Source: Rhodospirillales bacterium 70-18
GTDB lineage: Bacteria > Pseudomonadota > Alphaproteobacteria > Acetobacterales > Acetobacteraceae
Direction of reading: 5' to 3'
Length of the DNA stretch: 64,000 nt
NCBI GenBank assembly: GCA_001899585.1
Contig: MKWE01000019.1
Span: 63,072 to 127,071, forward strand
Made by a program: the position numbers and the translations under genes. Shown here piece by piece: positions 7,280-14,812 of the stretch; positions within the stretch are counted from its first letter, which is position 1; each line of letters starts with the position of its first letter. The notes below the pieces were generated by a model that saw only the letters and a list, made by a program, of their open reading frames with translations, was not told where the DNA came from and made no database searches.

Positions 7280-10200
7280 TCAATGGTCCGAATGCATCAG
7301 CGCGAACGGCTCGGCGGCATGCTGGTCGCGCCGGAAATAGCTGGCCGACGCGCTCCCGCCGGCCGCCATCCGGAATGCCTGCTGGCGCGCGGTGCGCTCG
7401 CCATGGCCGACCCGCTTGTAGATCAGATAGCGCACCTCGCGCTCGGCGCGGTCCCAGATGATGGTGCAGCCGCCGCGATACCACTCGCTGTCGCCCTTCG
7501 GCTGCCAGCGCTGGGTCAACTCGATCACCACCGCGGCGCCCAGCTGCCCGTCCGGCCCCACCCGCCGGGTCGGGCGCACGGAATGCACCTCGATCCCGCC
7601 GGTGATGCCCTGCCCTCCGTCGACGCTCTGCTCCTGATGCGGCGCCAGCAGCCCCAGCGCCGCCCACAGCGACGGCGCCTCCGCCGTCTCGGTCAGCGCC
7701 GCGTGCAGCTTGCGGGCATTGGCGCGGCTGGCCCGCCAGGCCGCCAGCCGGTCGCTGGCCAGATCCCATTTATCGCCCACCCCGTCCAGCACCGTCGTCA
7801 TCCCGCTCAGCGTCAGCGGCTGATCCGGCCGCTGCCAGATCAGCGCGTCCGGCGACCAGGTCTGCACCCCCTCGGGCAGGATGCCGCGCCGGCGGAAGCC
7901 GTCGACCAGCGCGACGCGATAGCCATAGGGGTCGTCGCGCACCAGGTCGGCATCCGCGGTGATCAGCGCGCGCAGGTATTCACCGAAAGTCGGGTCGACC
8001 GGCGGGCAGTAATCCAGCGCGCGGATGCAGATATTCAGGAAATGCCCCGCCAGCTTGGCCGCCTCGTCGGCCAGCCGCCCGGCCAGGTCGTGCGGGATCT
8101 CGCCGCGCGGCAGCACGCCGGTGCCACCGGTGGCAAGCCGGAACAGGTCGGCGGTGCGGTCCTCGTAGACCTGCACCCAGGCATCGAACACCGCGGCCAC
8201 CAGCACCTCGCCCAGCGCGTGCGGCTCGCTGGCATCGGCGTAGTCGGTCGGGCTGGGCGGCCGGCCGATCGCGTCGCGCAACGCGCCGCGCCCGCCGATC
8301 GCCTGGCCGAACTGGCGCGCCAGCTTGCCCATGATCGGGCCGAAGCGCAGCCGCCCGCGCGCCTGGCGGATCTCGCTCAGCAGCGCCTCGCGCATGGTGA
8401 AGTGCTGGAACAGCGCCACCATGTCGGCGAACGCCTCGTGGAAGGCCGGCGCGTCGGGGTTGGTCGGCTCCTTCCATCTCGGATGCAGCCCGTCCAGCAG
8501 CGCGTGCGTGGTCTCGTGCGCCACGATGTCGTGCGACAGGCAGGTGAAGATCATGCCGCCCCGCATCACCTCGGTGGCACCGGGCGCCAGGGCGCGGAAA
8601 TAGCCCAGCAGCAGCGCCCGCTTTTCCGGGCTGTAATAGGCGTTCGGCTCGCGCAGCGCGTGCGGATAGATGCGCAGCCGGCGCACGAAGCGGTGCTTCA
8701 GCCCCTGCGGCGTCTGCTCCACCAGCTCCGCCCAGAGCGGCGCCCGTCCCAGCGCGGTCTTGAAGTGGCCGATCGTGCGCATCGCCACCGCATAGGCCAT
8801 CTGCTGGTGGAACTGCGGCGAGCCGTCGCTGGGCGCCAGCCCGTCCTGCGCCAGCAGCTCGGGCGCGTTGAGGTCGACCGGCGCATAGGCGCGGTCGCTG
8901 GCCGGGTCGATGTCGATCACCTCGACATACGCGCCGACCGGGCCGGGCCGCAGCCCGTCCTCCCATTCCACCGCCACGACGGCGGTGGCGATCCGCCGCG
9001 TCGCCATCCGGGTGGCGAAGCCGGGGTCGAAGGCGAACACCTGCAACTGCCGGCTGTCGGGCACCGGCACCGCCGGCGGCGGCGGTGCCGGCGGCGGCAT
9101 CCGCGGCGCCGGGACCTGTGGCGCCTCCTGCGCCGGCGCCGCCGGCCCGCCGCGCGCCGCCGCCGGCAGCCGCGCACGGATCAGCCCGCGCAGCGCCGCC
9201 GAACACGCCGGCGCGTCCGCCACCGCCGCCAGCACCGCGCGCCAGCCGTGATCGGCCAGCCGGGCGTCCTCCGGGTCCAGCCCGCCCAGCGCCGCCTGCA
9301 CCTCGGCCGAGCCATGGGCGATCTGCAACGCCTCCAGATGGAACATCCGGTCATGCGGGCTGGCCGCGGCGCCGATGCCGGTCAGCAGCCGCAGCACGGC
9401 GAAATCGGTGTGGTCCTCCGCCTCCTTGCGCAGCGTCGCCGGCAGCGCCGGCGCGAAGCCCAGCGCCGCGTCGGCATGCAGCACCCCCCGCCCCAGCCGC
9501 GCATCCGGCGGCCCGTCGCGCCCGGCGGCCCGGAACAGCGCCAGCCGCGCCGCCTCCACCCGCTGCCAGCCGCTATGGCCGGTCAACGCCTGGCGATGGC
9601 GCTCCAGCCACAGCGCCGTCGCCGCCGCGATCTGCGGCGTGGCCGCCGAGGTGCCGCCGCCGTCCTGGTCCACCCGGTCCGGCTGGCCGAACACCGCCCA
9701 CGGCGCGTTCGGCGTCCAGGCCGACAGCGCCGTGCGCATCTTGCGCGCCGGCCCGTAGCAGCCGGCCATCCGGTCCAGCCCCAGATCCGCATAGGGCTTG
9801 CCATCCGCCATCACGCCGCAGGCCGCCAGCACCCGGTTGAAGCGGGCCGGATAGACGATGCTGCGCACCGGCAGATTGCCGAAATTGTTGCCCGCCGCCG
9901 TCACCACCGCCACGCCGGCCTCGTACAGCGCGTTGACCGCGTCCGCCCACACCGCCGAGGGCGCGCCGCCCATGCTCATGCTGACCACGTCGCACCGCGT
10001 ATCGGCGCTGCCGGCCAAATGATGAACATAGTCCAGCGCCGCGGCGATGGCACTGTTGGCGAACAGCGTCACCCAGTTGGCCACCCGCAGCGGCACCACC
10101 TCGAAGCCGCGCGCGCCGCCATAGGGCTCGCCGGCCAGCAGCGCCAGCGTGGCGGTGCCGTGCCCGAACATCGGGTTGACCGCCGCCGTCTTGCGGTCGA

Positions 10201-10765
10201 ACGCGTCCGAGCCCGGCGTGCCGTCTGGCGACAGGTCGGCGAAATTGCGCGCCAGCCCGGCGCGCAGCCCGGTGGGCTTGCTGCGGTGGGCGGGGTCGTA
10301 GCCGGTGTCCAGATGGGCGATGCGCAGGCCGGGCGGCGCGGCCCCCAGGATCGTCCGCGCGGCGGCCAGCCCGGAATAGGGCCGGTCGGCGAACCAGCCG
10401 TCGGGCGCGCCGATCGGATAATGGTCGGATTGCGGCGCCCCGCCCCCCGCCGCGGCGCCCGCCTGGCGCTGCTGGTCCGCCGGCAGCCAGGACTGCTCCA
10501 GGTCCGGCTCGGCCATCACCAGCCCGGCATCCCCGCTGGCCCCCAGCCCGTCGCGCACCAGCGCGTGGCAGGCGTCCCAGGCGTTGCCCGGCAGCTCCAG
10601 CTCGCCCGTCACCTGCCAGCTGGCCGCCGCCCCGGCAATGCCCAACGCCGCCCCACGGGCGTCGTCGATGCTGGGCATCAGCGGGCGCAGGGCGATCGGC
10701 GCTGCGCCGCCGATCGCCAATCCCTGGCGGATCGCGGCCGGATTGGCCTTGAGAAGAAGCCGCAT
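7280..10765 (-). CDS. Fusion of subtilisin-like serine protease and HExxH zinc metallopeptidase
   Basis: 1161-residue two-protease fusion. The N-terminal subtilase (S8) has a complete catalytic set: Asp153 (IAHLDTGYD), His202 (FGHGTATLAL), oxyanion Asn293 (TAAGNNFGN) and Ser373 (GGGTSAATPQIAA). After a Pro-rich linker at ~541-570 comes a gluzincin-type domain: HETTH at 750-754 and a second Glu at 777 in FHEAFADMVALFQHF. A further ~350 residues end in a beta-rich part. There is no N-terminal signal peptide; the first 100 residues could be a propeptide-like region. Start chosen at the ATG with GGAG nine bases upstream; a TTG five codons earlier is in frame. It lies 36 bases after the patatin stop. 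Both active sites look intact. Confidence 0.88.
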   Translation of the reverse strand: MRLLLKANPAAIRQGLAIGGAAPIALRPLMPSIDDARGAALGIAGAAASWQVTGELELPGNAWDACHALVRDGLGASGDAGLVMAEPDLEQSWLPADQQRQAGAAAGGGAPQSDHYPIGAPDGWFADRPYSGLAAARTILGAAPPGLRIAHLDTGYDPAHRSKPTGLRAGLARNFADLSPDGTPGSDAFDRKTAAVNPMFGHGTATLALLAGEPYGGARGFEVVPLRVANWVTLFANSAIAAALDYVHHLAGSADTRCDVVSMSMGGAPSAVWADAVNALYEAGVAVVTAAGNNFGNLPVRSIVYPARFNRVLAACGVMADGKPYADLGLDRMAGCYGPARKMRTALSAWTPNAPWAVFGQPDRVDQDGGGTSAATPQIAAATALWLERHRQALTGHSGWQRVEAARLALFRAAGRDGPPDARLGRGVLHADAALGFAPALPATLRKEAEDHTDFAVLRLLTGIGAAASPHDRMFHLEALQIAHGSAEVQAALGGLDPEDARLADHGWRAVLAAVADAPACSAALRGLIRARLPAAARGGPAAPAQEAPQVPAPRMPPPAPPPPAVPVPDSRQLQVFAFDPGFATRMATRRIATAVVAVEWEDGLRPGPVGAYVEVIDIDPASDRAYAPVDLNAPELLAQDGLAPSDGSPQFHQQMAYAVAMRTIGHFKTALGRAPLWAELVEQTPQGLKHRFVRRLRIYPHALREPNAYYSPEKRALLLGYFRALAPGATEVMRGGMIFTCLSHDIVAHETTHALLDGLHPRWKEPTNPDAPAFHEAFADMVALFQHFTMREALLSEIRQARGRLRFGPIMGKLARQFGQAIGGRGALRDAIGRPPSPTDYADASEPHALGEVLVAAVFDAWVQVYEDRTADLFRLATGGTGVLPRGEIPHDLAGRLADEAAKLAGHFLNICIRALDYCPPVDPTFGEYLRALITADADLVRDDPYGYRVALVDGFRRRGILPEGVQTWSPDALIWQRPDQPLTLSGMTTVLDGVGDKWDLASDRLAAWRASRANARKLHAALTETAEAPSLWAALGLLAPHQEQSVDGGQGITGGIEVHSVRPTRRVGPDGQLGAAVVIELTQRWQPKGDSEWYRGGCTIIWDRAEREVRYLIYKRVGHGERTARQQAFRMAAGGSASASYFRRDQHAAEPFALMHSDH

Positions 10766-10801
10766 CGCGGGACGCTCCAACAGATGGTGAAACGCAACGG
10801 G

Positions 10802-11956
10802 CTACACGGCTGCCCCGGGATAGGGAAGTTGCGGCGCCGGCCCCAACGTGGGGTCGACGTGCCGCCGCAGTGCCGCATCGCACACCGCATAGCCCCAGTT
10901 GATCAGCCGGTCCTGCGCCCCGTCATCCAGCCGCTTCAGCCGCGTCGGCATGTTGGCCAGCATCATGGTGCGGTCATGCGGACAGGCCAGCGCATCGGCC
11001 AGGCCGTATTTGGCGATATCGGTGCGGATGCCCCAATAGGCGCCGGCGCGATGGTCGGCATCGCCCGCCGGCGCCTTGAAGCTGGCGATCAGCAGCCGCT
11101 TGCGCAGCGCCCGCACCTGGTTGTCGACCACGTTCAGCACCCGGTAGGCATGCCTCGCCCAGTCGCTCTTGGGCTCCGGCTCGGCCTGCATCTGTCCCCC
11201 GGCATCGCTGACCAGGATGGTGTCGTAGCGCTTCCACGCCGTCTCCAGCCCCAGATTGTCGTAAACCCCGCCATCGGTCAGGATCACCCGGGTGGTATAG
11301 GGGGCCATCTGCAGGTCGGTGCCCGAGCCGGGGGTGAACGCCGCCGGGTCCAGCCGCAGTTCGAACGGCGACAGCACCGGCGGAAACGCCGAGGACGCCG
11401 CCACCGCGTGCGCCAGCGGCACGGTCGGCCGCTTCACCTCGCCCACCCGGTAGTCGCGCATATACGGCTTCATGAACCGCCACAGCGCGCCCGACTGCAC
11501 GTTGGTGGCGTTGATCACGAAGCGCGGCTCGTCCGGCAAGTCCTGCAGCGTCGCGCCATGGAACAGATGCGTGTCATAGGCGGCCGCCACCCGGTCGCTG
11601 ACCCGCCCGGGCAGCGCCAGGCCGAAGACGATCGCCTCGGCGTCGATCGTCTCGCCGGCCAGGGCGCGGATCGGCGTCACCACCTCACGCAGGAAGGTCG
11701 CCGTCTGCGGCACGGCGTCGGCCATCACCGCCGGCCAGCGCAACGCCAGCACCCCGGCGGTGATCGAGCCGCCGGACACGCTGGAGATACGCCGCAACCG
11801 GCGCAGCACCCCGGTCTCGTGCAGCCGCCACAGCGCGCCAAGATGGAACATCATCGCCCGATAGCCGCCGCCGGACAGGCACAGCGCCATGCCATGCTCC
11901 AGCTCTGCGGCTCCGGACTCTCCTTGCGGCGACTGGACGGGCGACAAGTCCGGCAT
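10802..11956 (-). CDS. Patatin-like phospholipase
   Basis: 384-residue predicted lipid acyl hydrolase and first gene of the five-gene operon. The patatin motifs are present: glycine-rich oxyanion loop LSGGGYRAM (28-35), nucleophile Ser61 in ISSVSGGSI, and catalytic Asp228 in ILTDGGVYDN. The nucleophile elbow has Ser instead of Gly in its first position, which is common in bacterial patatins. No signal peptide is seen, so it would act from the cytoplasm, probably on membrane lipids. Start is an ATG with GGAGAG seven bases upstream; a TTG 12 codons earlier is in frame. The DNA upstream is the only plausible promoter region for the operon. Confidence 0.92.
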   Translation of the reverse strand: MPDLSPVQSPQGESGAAELEHGMALCLSGGGYRAMMFHLGALWRLHETGVLRRLRRISSVSGGSITAGVLALRWPAVMADAVPQTATFLREVVTPIRALAGETIDAEAIVFGLALPGRVSDRVAAAYDTHLFHGATLQDLPDEPRFVINATNVQSGALWRFMKPYMRDYRVGEVKRPTVPLAHAVAASSAFPPVLSPFELRLDPAAFTPGSGTDLQMAPYTTRVILTDGGVYDNLGLETAWKRYDTILVSDAGGQMQAEPEPKSDWARHAYRVLNVVDNQVRALRKRLLIASFKAPAGDADHRAGAYWGIRTDIAKYGLADALACPHDRTMMLANMPTRLKRLDDGAQDRLINWGYAVCDAALRRHVDPTLGPAPQLPYPGAAV

Positions 11957-12276
11957 GGCTCGTCTCTCCGGTGGCAAGCTGGCCGATGGCAAGCAGGGCC
12001 TCGGAAATCGTACCTAGGACAGGCACGTGGGAAAGGCAATGAAATAGATGCTGTGGCGTATATAATGTGACGGGCGTTCCACCTCCGGCCATCGCTACGT
12101 CAACGGATCAAACGGCCACCCATCCGATATCGACGCTTACAGCACCGCAAACTCGCCGCCTGACATCAACCCGCGAGACGAGGACGAGCCACCGTTAATC
12201 TACGCCCCGATCCGCGCCAGAAGCCCCTGACGACGGACACCCTGGCAACGGGCGACTTGGTTTTCGCGCGCACAGG
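11957..12276. other. 320-base stretch without a gene upstream of the patatin operon
   Basis: No convincing coding region. It holds an A/T-rich patch around 12035-12068 (GTATATAATGT near 12058) that could supply a -10 element for the patatin operon on the minus strand, but no matching -35 stands out. The remainder is GC-rich and featureless, and may be decayed coding sequence linked to the EAL remnant beside it. Confidence 0.4.
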
Positions 12277-12500
12277 TCAGCTTGCTATTCCCGCCCCCTG
12301 GCCGCGGGTTCTCGAACTGCTCGGCGCCGCGATGATGCCTTGCAGGTCCTGCACCGGCCGGGGCTTGCTGAACAGGTAGCCCTGTATCTGGCCACAGCCC
12401 TCGGACTTCAGGATGCCGAGCTGTTCCCTCGTTTCCACCCCCTCGGCAAGCACCTCCATGCCCAATGCCTTCCCCAGGGCCAACGACGGCGCGTTTTCTT
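12277..12500 (-). pseudogene. C-terminal remnant of an EAL-domain c-di-GMP phosphodiesterase
   Basis: Only the last part of an EAL domain survives. The frame reads LALGKALGMEVLAEGVETRE, then QLGILKSEGCGQIQGYLFSKPRP, matching the conserved end of EAL domains (AEGVET...LGC...QGY). An in-frame TAA lies immediately before the preserved part (near 12503), and there is no catalytic E-x-L motif, so the fragment cannot be active. It ends with a normal stop at 12277. Deletion of the 5' part, with the alkylsulfatase-like gene now adjacent, is the simplest explanation. Confidence 0.8.
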
Positions 12501-12535
12501 AGCCTGGTTCCGGTTCATCTCGGACCGTCAATCTC

Positions 12536-13801
12536 TCAGTCTTCCGATCGCGCCTTCGCATCGCGCTGGTAGACCGCGAGGAACGCCCTGCCCATCAGCG
12601 ACGTCTCCCGTTCCAGGCACCGCTCCAGCACCATCGCCCGCATCGCCTGGATTGCCCGATCGTCCGGCGCCGCGCCCGCCGCGAACTCCGCCAGATGGGC
12701 CGCGAGCCGCGTCCGCCCGCTCTCGGCCAGCGCCGCCGCGCGCTCCGCCAGCCGTTCCGCCCCGCCCGCCAACGCGGCCAGCTCCGCCGCCAGCTCGGGC
12801 GCCGGCGCCGGCTTGAGATGCGCCGGATTGCCGTCGAACCACCCGCCATAGAGGTGCCAGATGGCCCGCACGACGAACTCCGGGTCGTCGTATTTCGGCC
12901 GCAGATAGGGCTTCGCCAGCAGCCCCGCCGGCGCGGACACGCCGTGCAGCACCTCGTCCAGCGTGCATCCCCGGTTCATCAGCGCCAATGTCTGCCCCAC
13001 CAGGCTTTCCAGCAGCGTCGCCCCGTCATCCAGCACCTGCCCGGCGCGCGCCGCGCCGAAGATCACCGGCCCGTGGCCGGGGATCAGGACCTCGGGCCGG
13101 AGCGCCCGCATCCGCCGCAATGTCGCCGCCCATTCCGCCGCGTAGCGCTGCACCTTCCGCGGATTGCCCGCGTTCGGGAACATCCAGATGACGAAATCCC
13201 CGCTCGCCAGCACCCGCCGCGCCGGCAGCCAGACGAACGTCGCATCGTCCGTCTCTCCCCGCCCATGGAACAGTTCCAGCCGCTCGCCGCCGATCGTCAG
13301 CGCCAGCGTGTCGTCATACACCTCGTCCGGCTGCCGCTGGCCGACCGGGTAGATGTAGCCGGGGTCGTTGAACTGCTGGCCCTGCACGATGCCGTTGAAG
13401 CCCTGCGTCGTCTTGTAGCGCTCCATCCGCCGCCGCACGTCACGATGGGCGACGATGCGCGGCCGGGCGGCACCTCGCGCGTCGGCCTCCTCGTCGATGA
13501 CCTTGATGCCGCCGGTGTGGTCGACATGGCCGTGCGTGTAGATCACCGTATGCACCGGGCTGTCGTCCCAGCGCCGGACAGCCGCGAGGGTCCTGGCCGC
13601 CAGGACGGCATTGGCCGTGTCGATCAGCACCAGCCCCGCCGAGGTGCGTATGGCGGTGACGCTGCCGCAGAAATACGTCGTGTGGACGGTGACGATGTTG
13701 TCAGCGACCGGGGTGACCGCGCCGTGCGCGACAGACCCGGTCCATTCCTCCATTGGCGCGGCCCCGCTCCAAAGGCGTTCGAACAGAGTGCCGTGGTCCA
13801 T
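12536..13801 (-). CDS. Alkylsulfatase-like metallo-beta-lactamase-fold hydrolase
   Basis: 421-residue MBL-fold protein. The zinc motif T-H-G-H-V-D-H-T-G-G lies near residue 106, and a later HGRGETDDATFVWLP segment supplies further ligands. The C-terminal AKPYLRPKYDDPEFVVRAIW and LYGGWFDGNP stretches match the dimerization region of class III alkyl/aryl-sulfatases (SdsA1 type), though the product is shorter than typical members (~650 residues). It would cleave sulfate or similar esters. No signal peptide is seen. Start at the ATG with AAGGAG seven bases upstream. It is not contiguous with the patatin operon: about 580 bases with an EAL remnant separate them. Confidence 0.85.
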   Translation of the reverse strand: MDHGTLFERLWSGAAPMEEWTGSVAHGAVTPVADNIVTVHTTYFCGSVTAIRTSAGLVLIDTANAVLAARTLAAVRRWDDSPVHTVIYTHGHVDHTGGIKVIDEEADARGAARPRIVAHRDVRRRMERYKTTQGFNGIVQGQQFNDPGYIYPVGQRQPDEVYDDTLALTIGGERLELFHGRGETDDATFVWLPARRVLASGDFVIWMFPNAGNPRKVQRYAAEWAATLRRMRALRPEVLIPGHGPVIFGAARAGQVLDDGATLLESLVGQTLALMNRGCTLDEVLHGVSAPAGLLAKPYLRPKYDDPEFVVRAIWHLYGGWFDGNPAHLKPAPAPELAAELAALAGGAERLAERAAALAESGRTRLAAHLAEFAAGAAPDDRAIQAMRAMVLERCLERETSLMGRAFLAVYQRDAKARSED

Positions 13802-14143
13802 GTCATGGCTCCTTGTCTGCCGTGGTCCGAGGTGGTGCCCATCCGCGGGACAGTCTGGTTGATCCATTCGCAGTCAAAGATCGAACGGCTCGCGGCACAC
13901 GCCAAAGCCTCGCGGGCGGCGGACAAGCAGCATCGCGTCATGCGGCACGATGTCCTTGGCCGGCTCACCGGGCGCCGCCAGCCCGGGCGCCGCCAGCCCG
14001 AGCGCGCCATTCGCCGCTGTATCCGCCCAAGCGGGCACGATACTGCCGCGACGCGATTGATTGTGCCACTCCGCCACAACGGCCCGGATCCACCGCCTGA
14101 CCCCGGCACGCATCCGGGGATGGCCACCACCGGCACGGAGGTC

Positions 14144-14230
14144 TGTTCCCCGCGCCTGCGGGGATGAAGTGGCCAGCAGCCTGGTGCGGGGCGTGATCCA
14201 GGGCTGTCCCCTCGCCTGCACCATGAGTCG
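14144..14230. CRISPR. Type I-E CRISPR repeat remnant: one intact repeat plus a degenerate copy 61 bases on
   Basis: TGTTCCCCGCGCC followed by TGCGGGGATGAA at 14144-14168 matches the type I-E repeat pattern (GTTCCCCGCGCC-x-GCGGGGATAAA). A second copy, TGTCCCCTCGCCTGC, begins at 14205, exactly 61 bases later, which is the repeat-plus-spacer period of type I-E arrays; its 3' half is degraded. A weaker CCCCGGCACGCATCCGGGGATGG precedes it at 14101. Frames read through it give the peptides FIPAGAGN and SSPQARGT, typical false translations of I-E repeats. No cas gene is in the window. Confidence 0.55.
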
Positions 14231-14355
14231 AGGATAGCTCCCACACCCTTGCGGCAACGACGGCTCTTTTTACGCGCGGGCGTTGGCAGCTTCCTGCTGT
14301 CAGAGGGTGTTATGAAATTGCGTAAAGCAGGCCGGAAACGAAGGAAGCAGGAAGC

Positions 14356-14452
14356 GTTCTTTTTTGAAAAAAAGAACCAAAACGGCGCTCACGTTCGAAG
14401 CCGCGCGGCGTTGATGAAGTCTTTTTGCTTCTTTTTCTTCAGAAAAAGAGAT
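14356..14452. repeat. Triple-hairpin dispersed element, copy A (degenerate)
   Basis: Left palindrome GTTCTTTTTTG with AAAAAAAGAAC (14356-14377), an ill-matched middle, and a right part GCTTCTTTTTCTTC/AGAAAAAGAG (14428-14451). It is the reverse orientation of copies B, D and E and is the most diverged of the five copies in the window. No gene is near its left side, so it may mark a decayed locus. Confidence 0.6.
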
Positions 14453-14627
14453 TCTTCTTTATTTTCTTCATCAAAATTCATGACACCCTCTAGACCAAGC
14501 TCTCGGTGGCTTCCTGTCCCCGCAACCACCGTCACGGCTGCGAGATCGCCTCATACCAAGGCTCGCTGACCGCGACCCTTGGCATGAGTCTTTGTTTAGC
14601 GCGCCGCCACCCGCCAGCCCGGCGCGC

Positions 14628-14680
14628 GATACCAAGGCCCGCAGGCGACGGAAGAGTCGTCGCCTGCGGGCCTTGGTATC
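14628..14680. repeat. Perfect 22-bp-arm hairpin
   Basis: The arms 14628-14649 (beginning GATACCAAGGCCCGC) and 14659-14680 (ending GCGGGCCTTGGTATC) are exact complements, with a 9-base loop. A related imperfect hairpin with ATACCAAGG/CCTTGGCAT arms lies ~70 bases to the left. There is no T-run, so a simple Rho-independent terminator is unlikely. Confidence 0.75.
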
Positions 14681-14719
14681 AGTGCGCGCGAGCGATACGG
14701 CTCGGCATAGGCGGGTCCA

Positions 14720-14812
14720 CGCCCCTGGACCTCGATTAAATTCCGAGGTCCAGGGGCGCGGCCCCCGATAGTTCAGGACATGGGCGGGGTGCGGGGCAGC
14801 GCCCCGCCTTTC
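14720..14812 (-). repeat. GC-rich 3' hairpin element downstream of the substrate-binding protein gene
   Basis: Perfect hairpin with arms CGCCCCTGGACCTCG (14720-14734) and CGAGGTCCAGGGGCG (14744-14758) around ATTAAATTC. It is followed by GGGGCAGCGCCCC (~14793-14805) next to the stop at 14813. The phrase CCGAGGTCCAGGGGC and the terminal GGGGCAGCGCCCCGCC recur at 47571-47625, and a related version lies at 40165-40250; all three lie just after minus-strand stops. A transcript-end or mRNA-stability role is likely (inference). Confidence 0.6.

Larger units (their letters stand above)
13802..14812. other. ~1-kb gene-free region rich in repeats
   Basis: No credible gene in either strand. It contains, in order, a type I-E CRISPR repeat remnant (14144-14230), a degenerate copy of the A/T triple-hairpin element (14356-14452), an imperfect hairpin with CATACCAAGG/CCTTGGCATG arms (~14550-14586), a long perfect hairpin (14628-14680) and a GC-rich hairpin pair ending at the binding-protein stop (14720-14812). 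Open frames here are artefacts of repeats and high GC. Confidence 0.7.

Noticed and set aside
7283..12070. A 1595-codon plus-strand open frame opposite the protease and patatin genes
   Set aside because: It is rich in His/Arg/Gln/Gly repeats, spans several real genes, lacks any domain and reflects antisense reading of GC-rich codons.
12536..13801. The alkylsulfatase-like MBL gene as a sixth member of the patatin operon
   Set aside because: It is separated by ~580 bases including an EAL remnant, and each gene has its own upstream region.
13874..14257. Minus-strand 127-codon frame next to the alkylsulfatase-like gene
   Set aside because: It reads through the CRISPR-type repeat (SSPQARGT) and has no homologous features or ribosome site.
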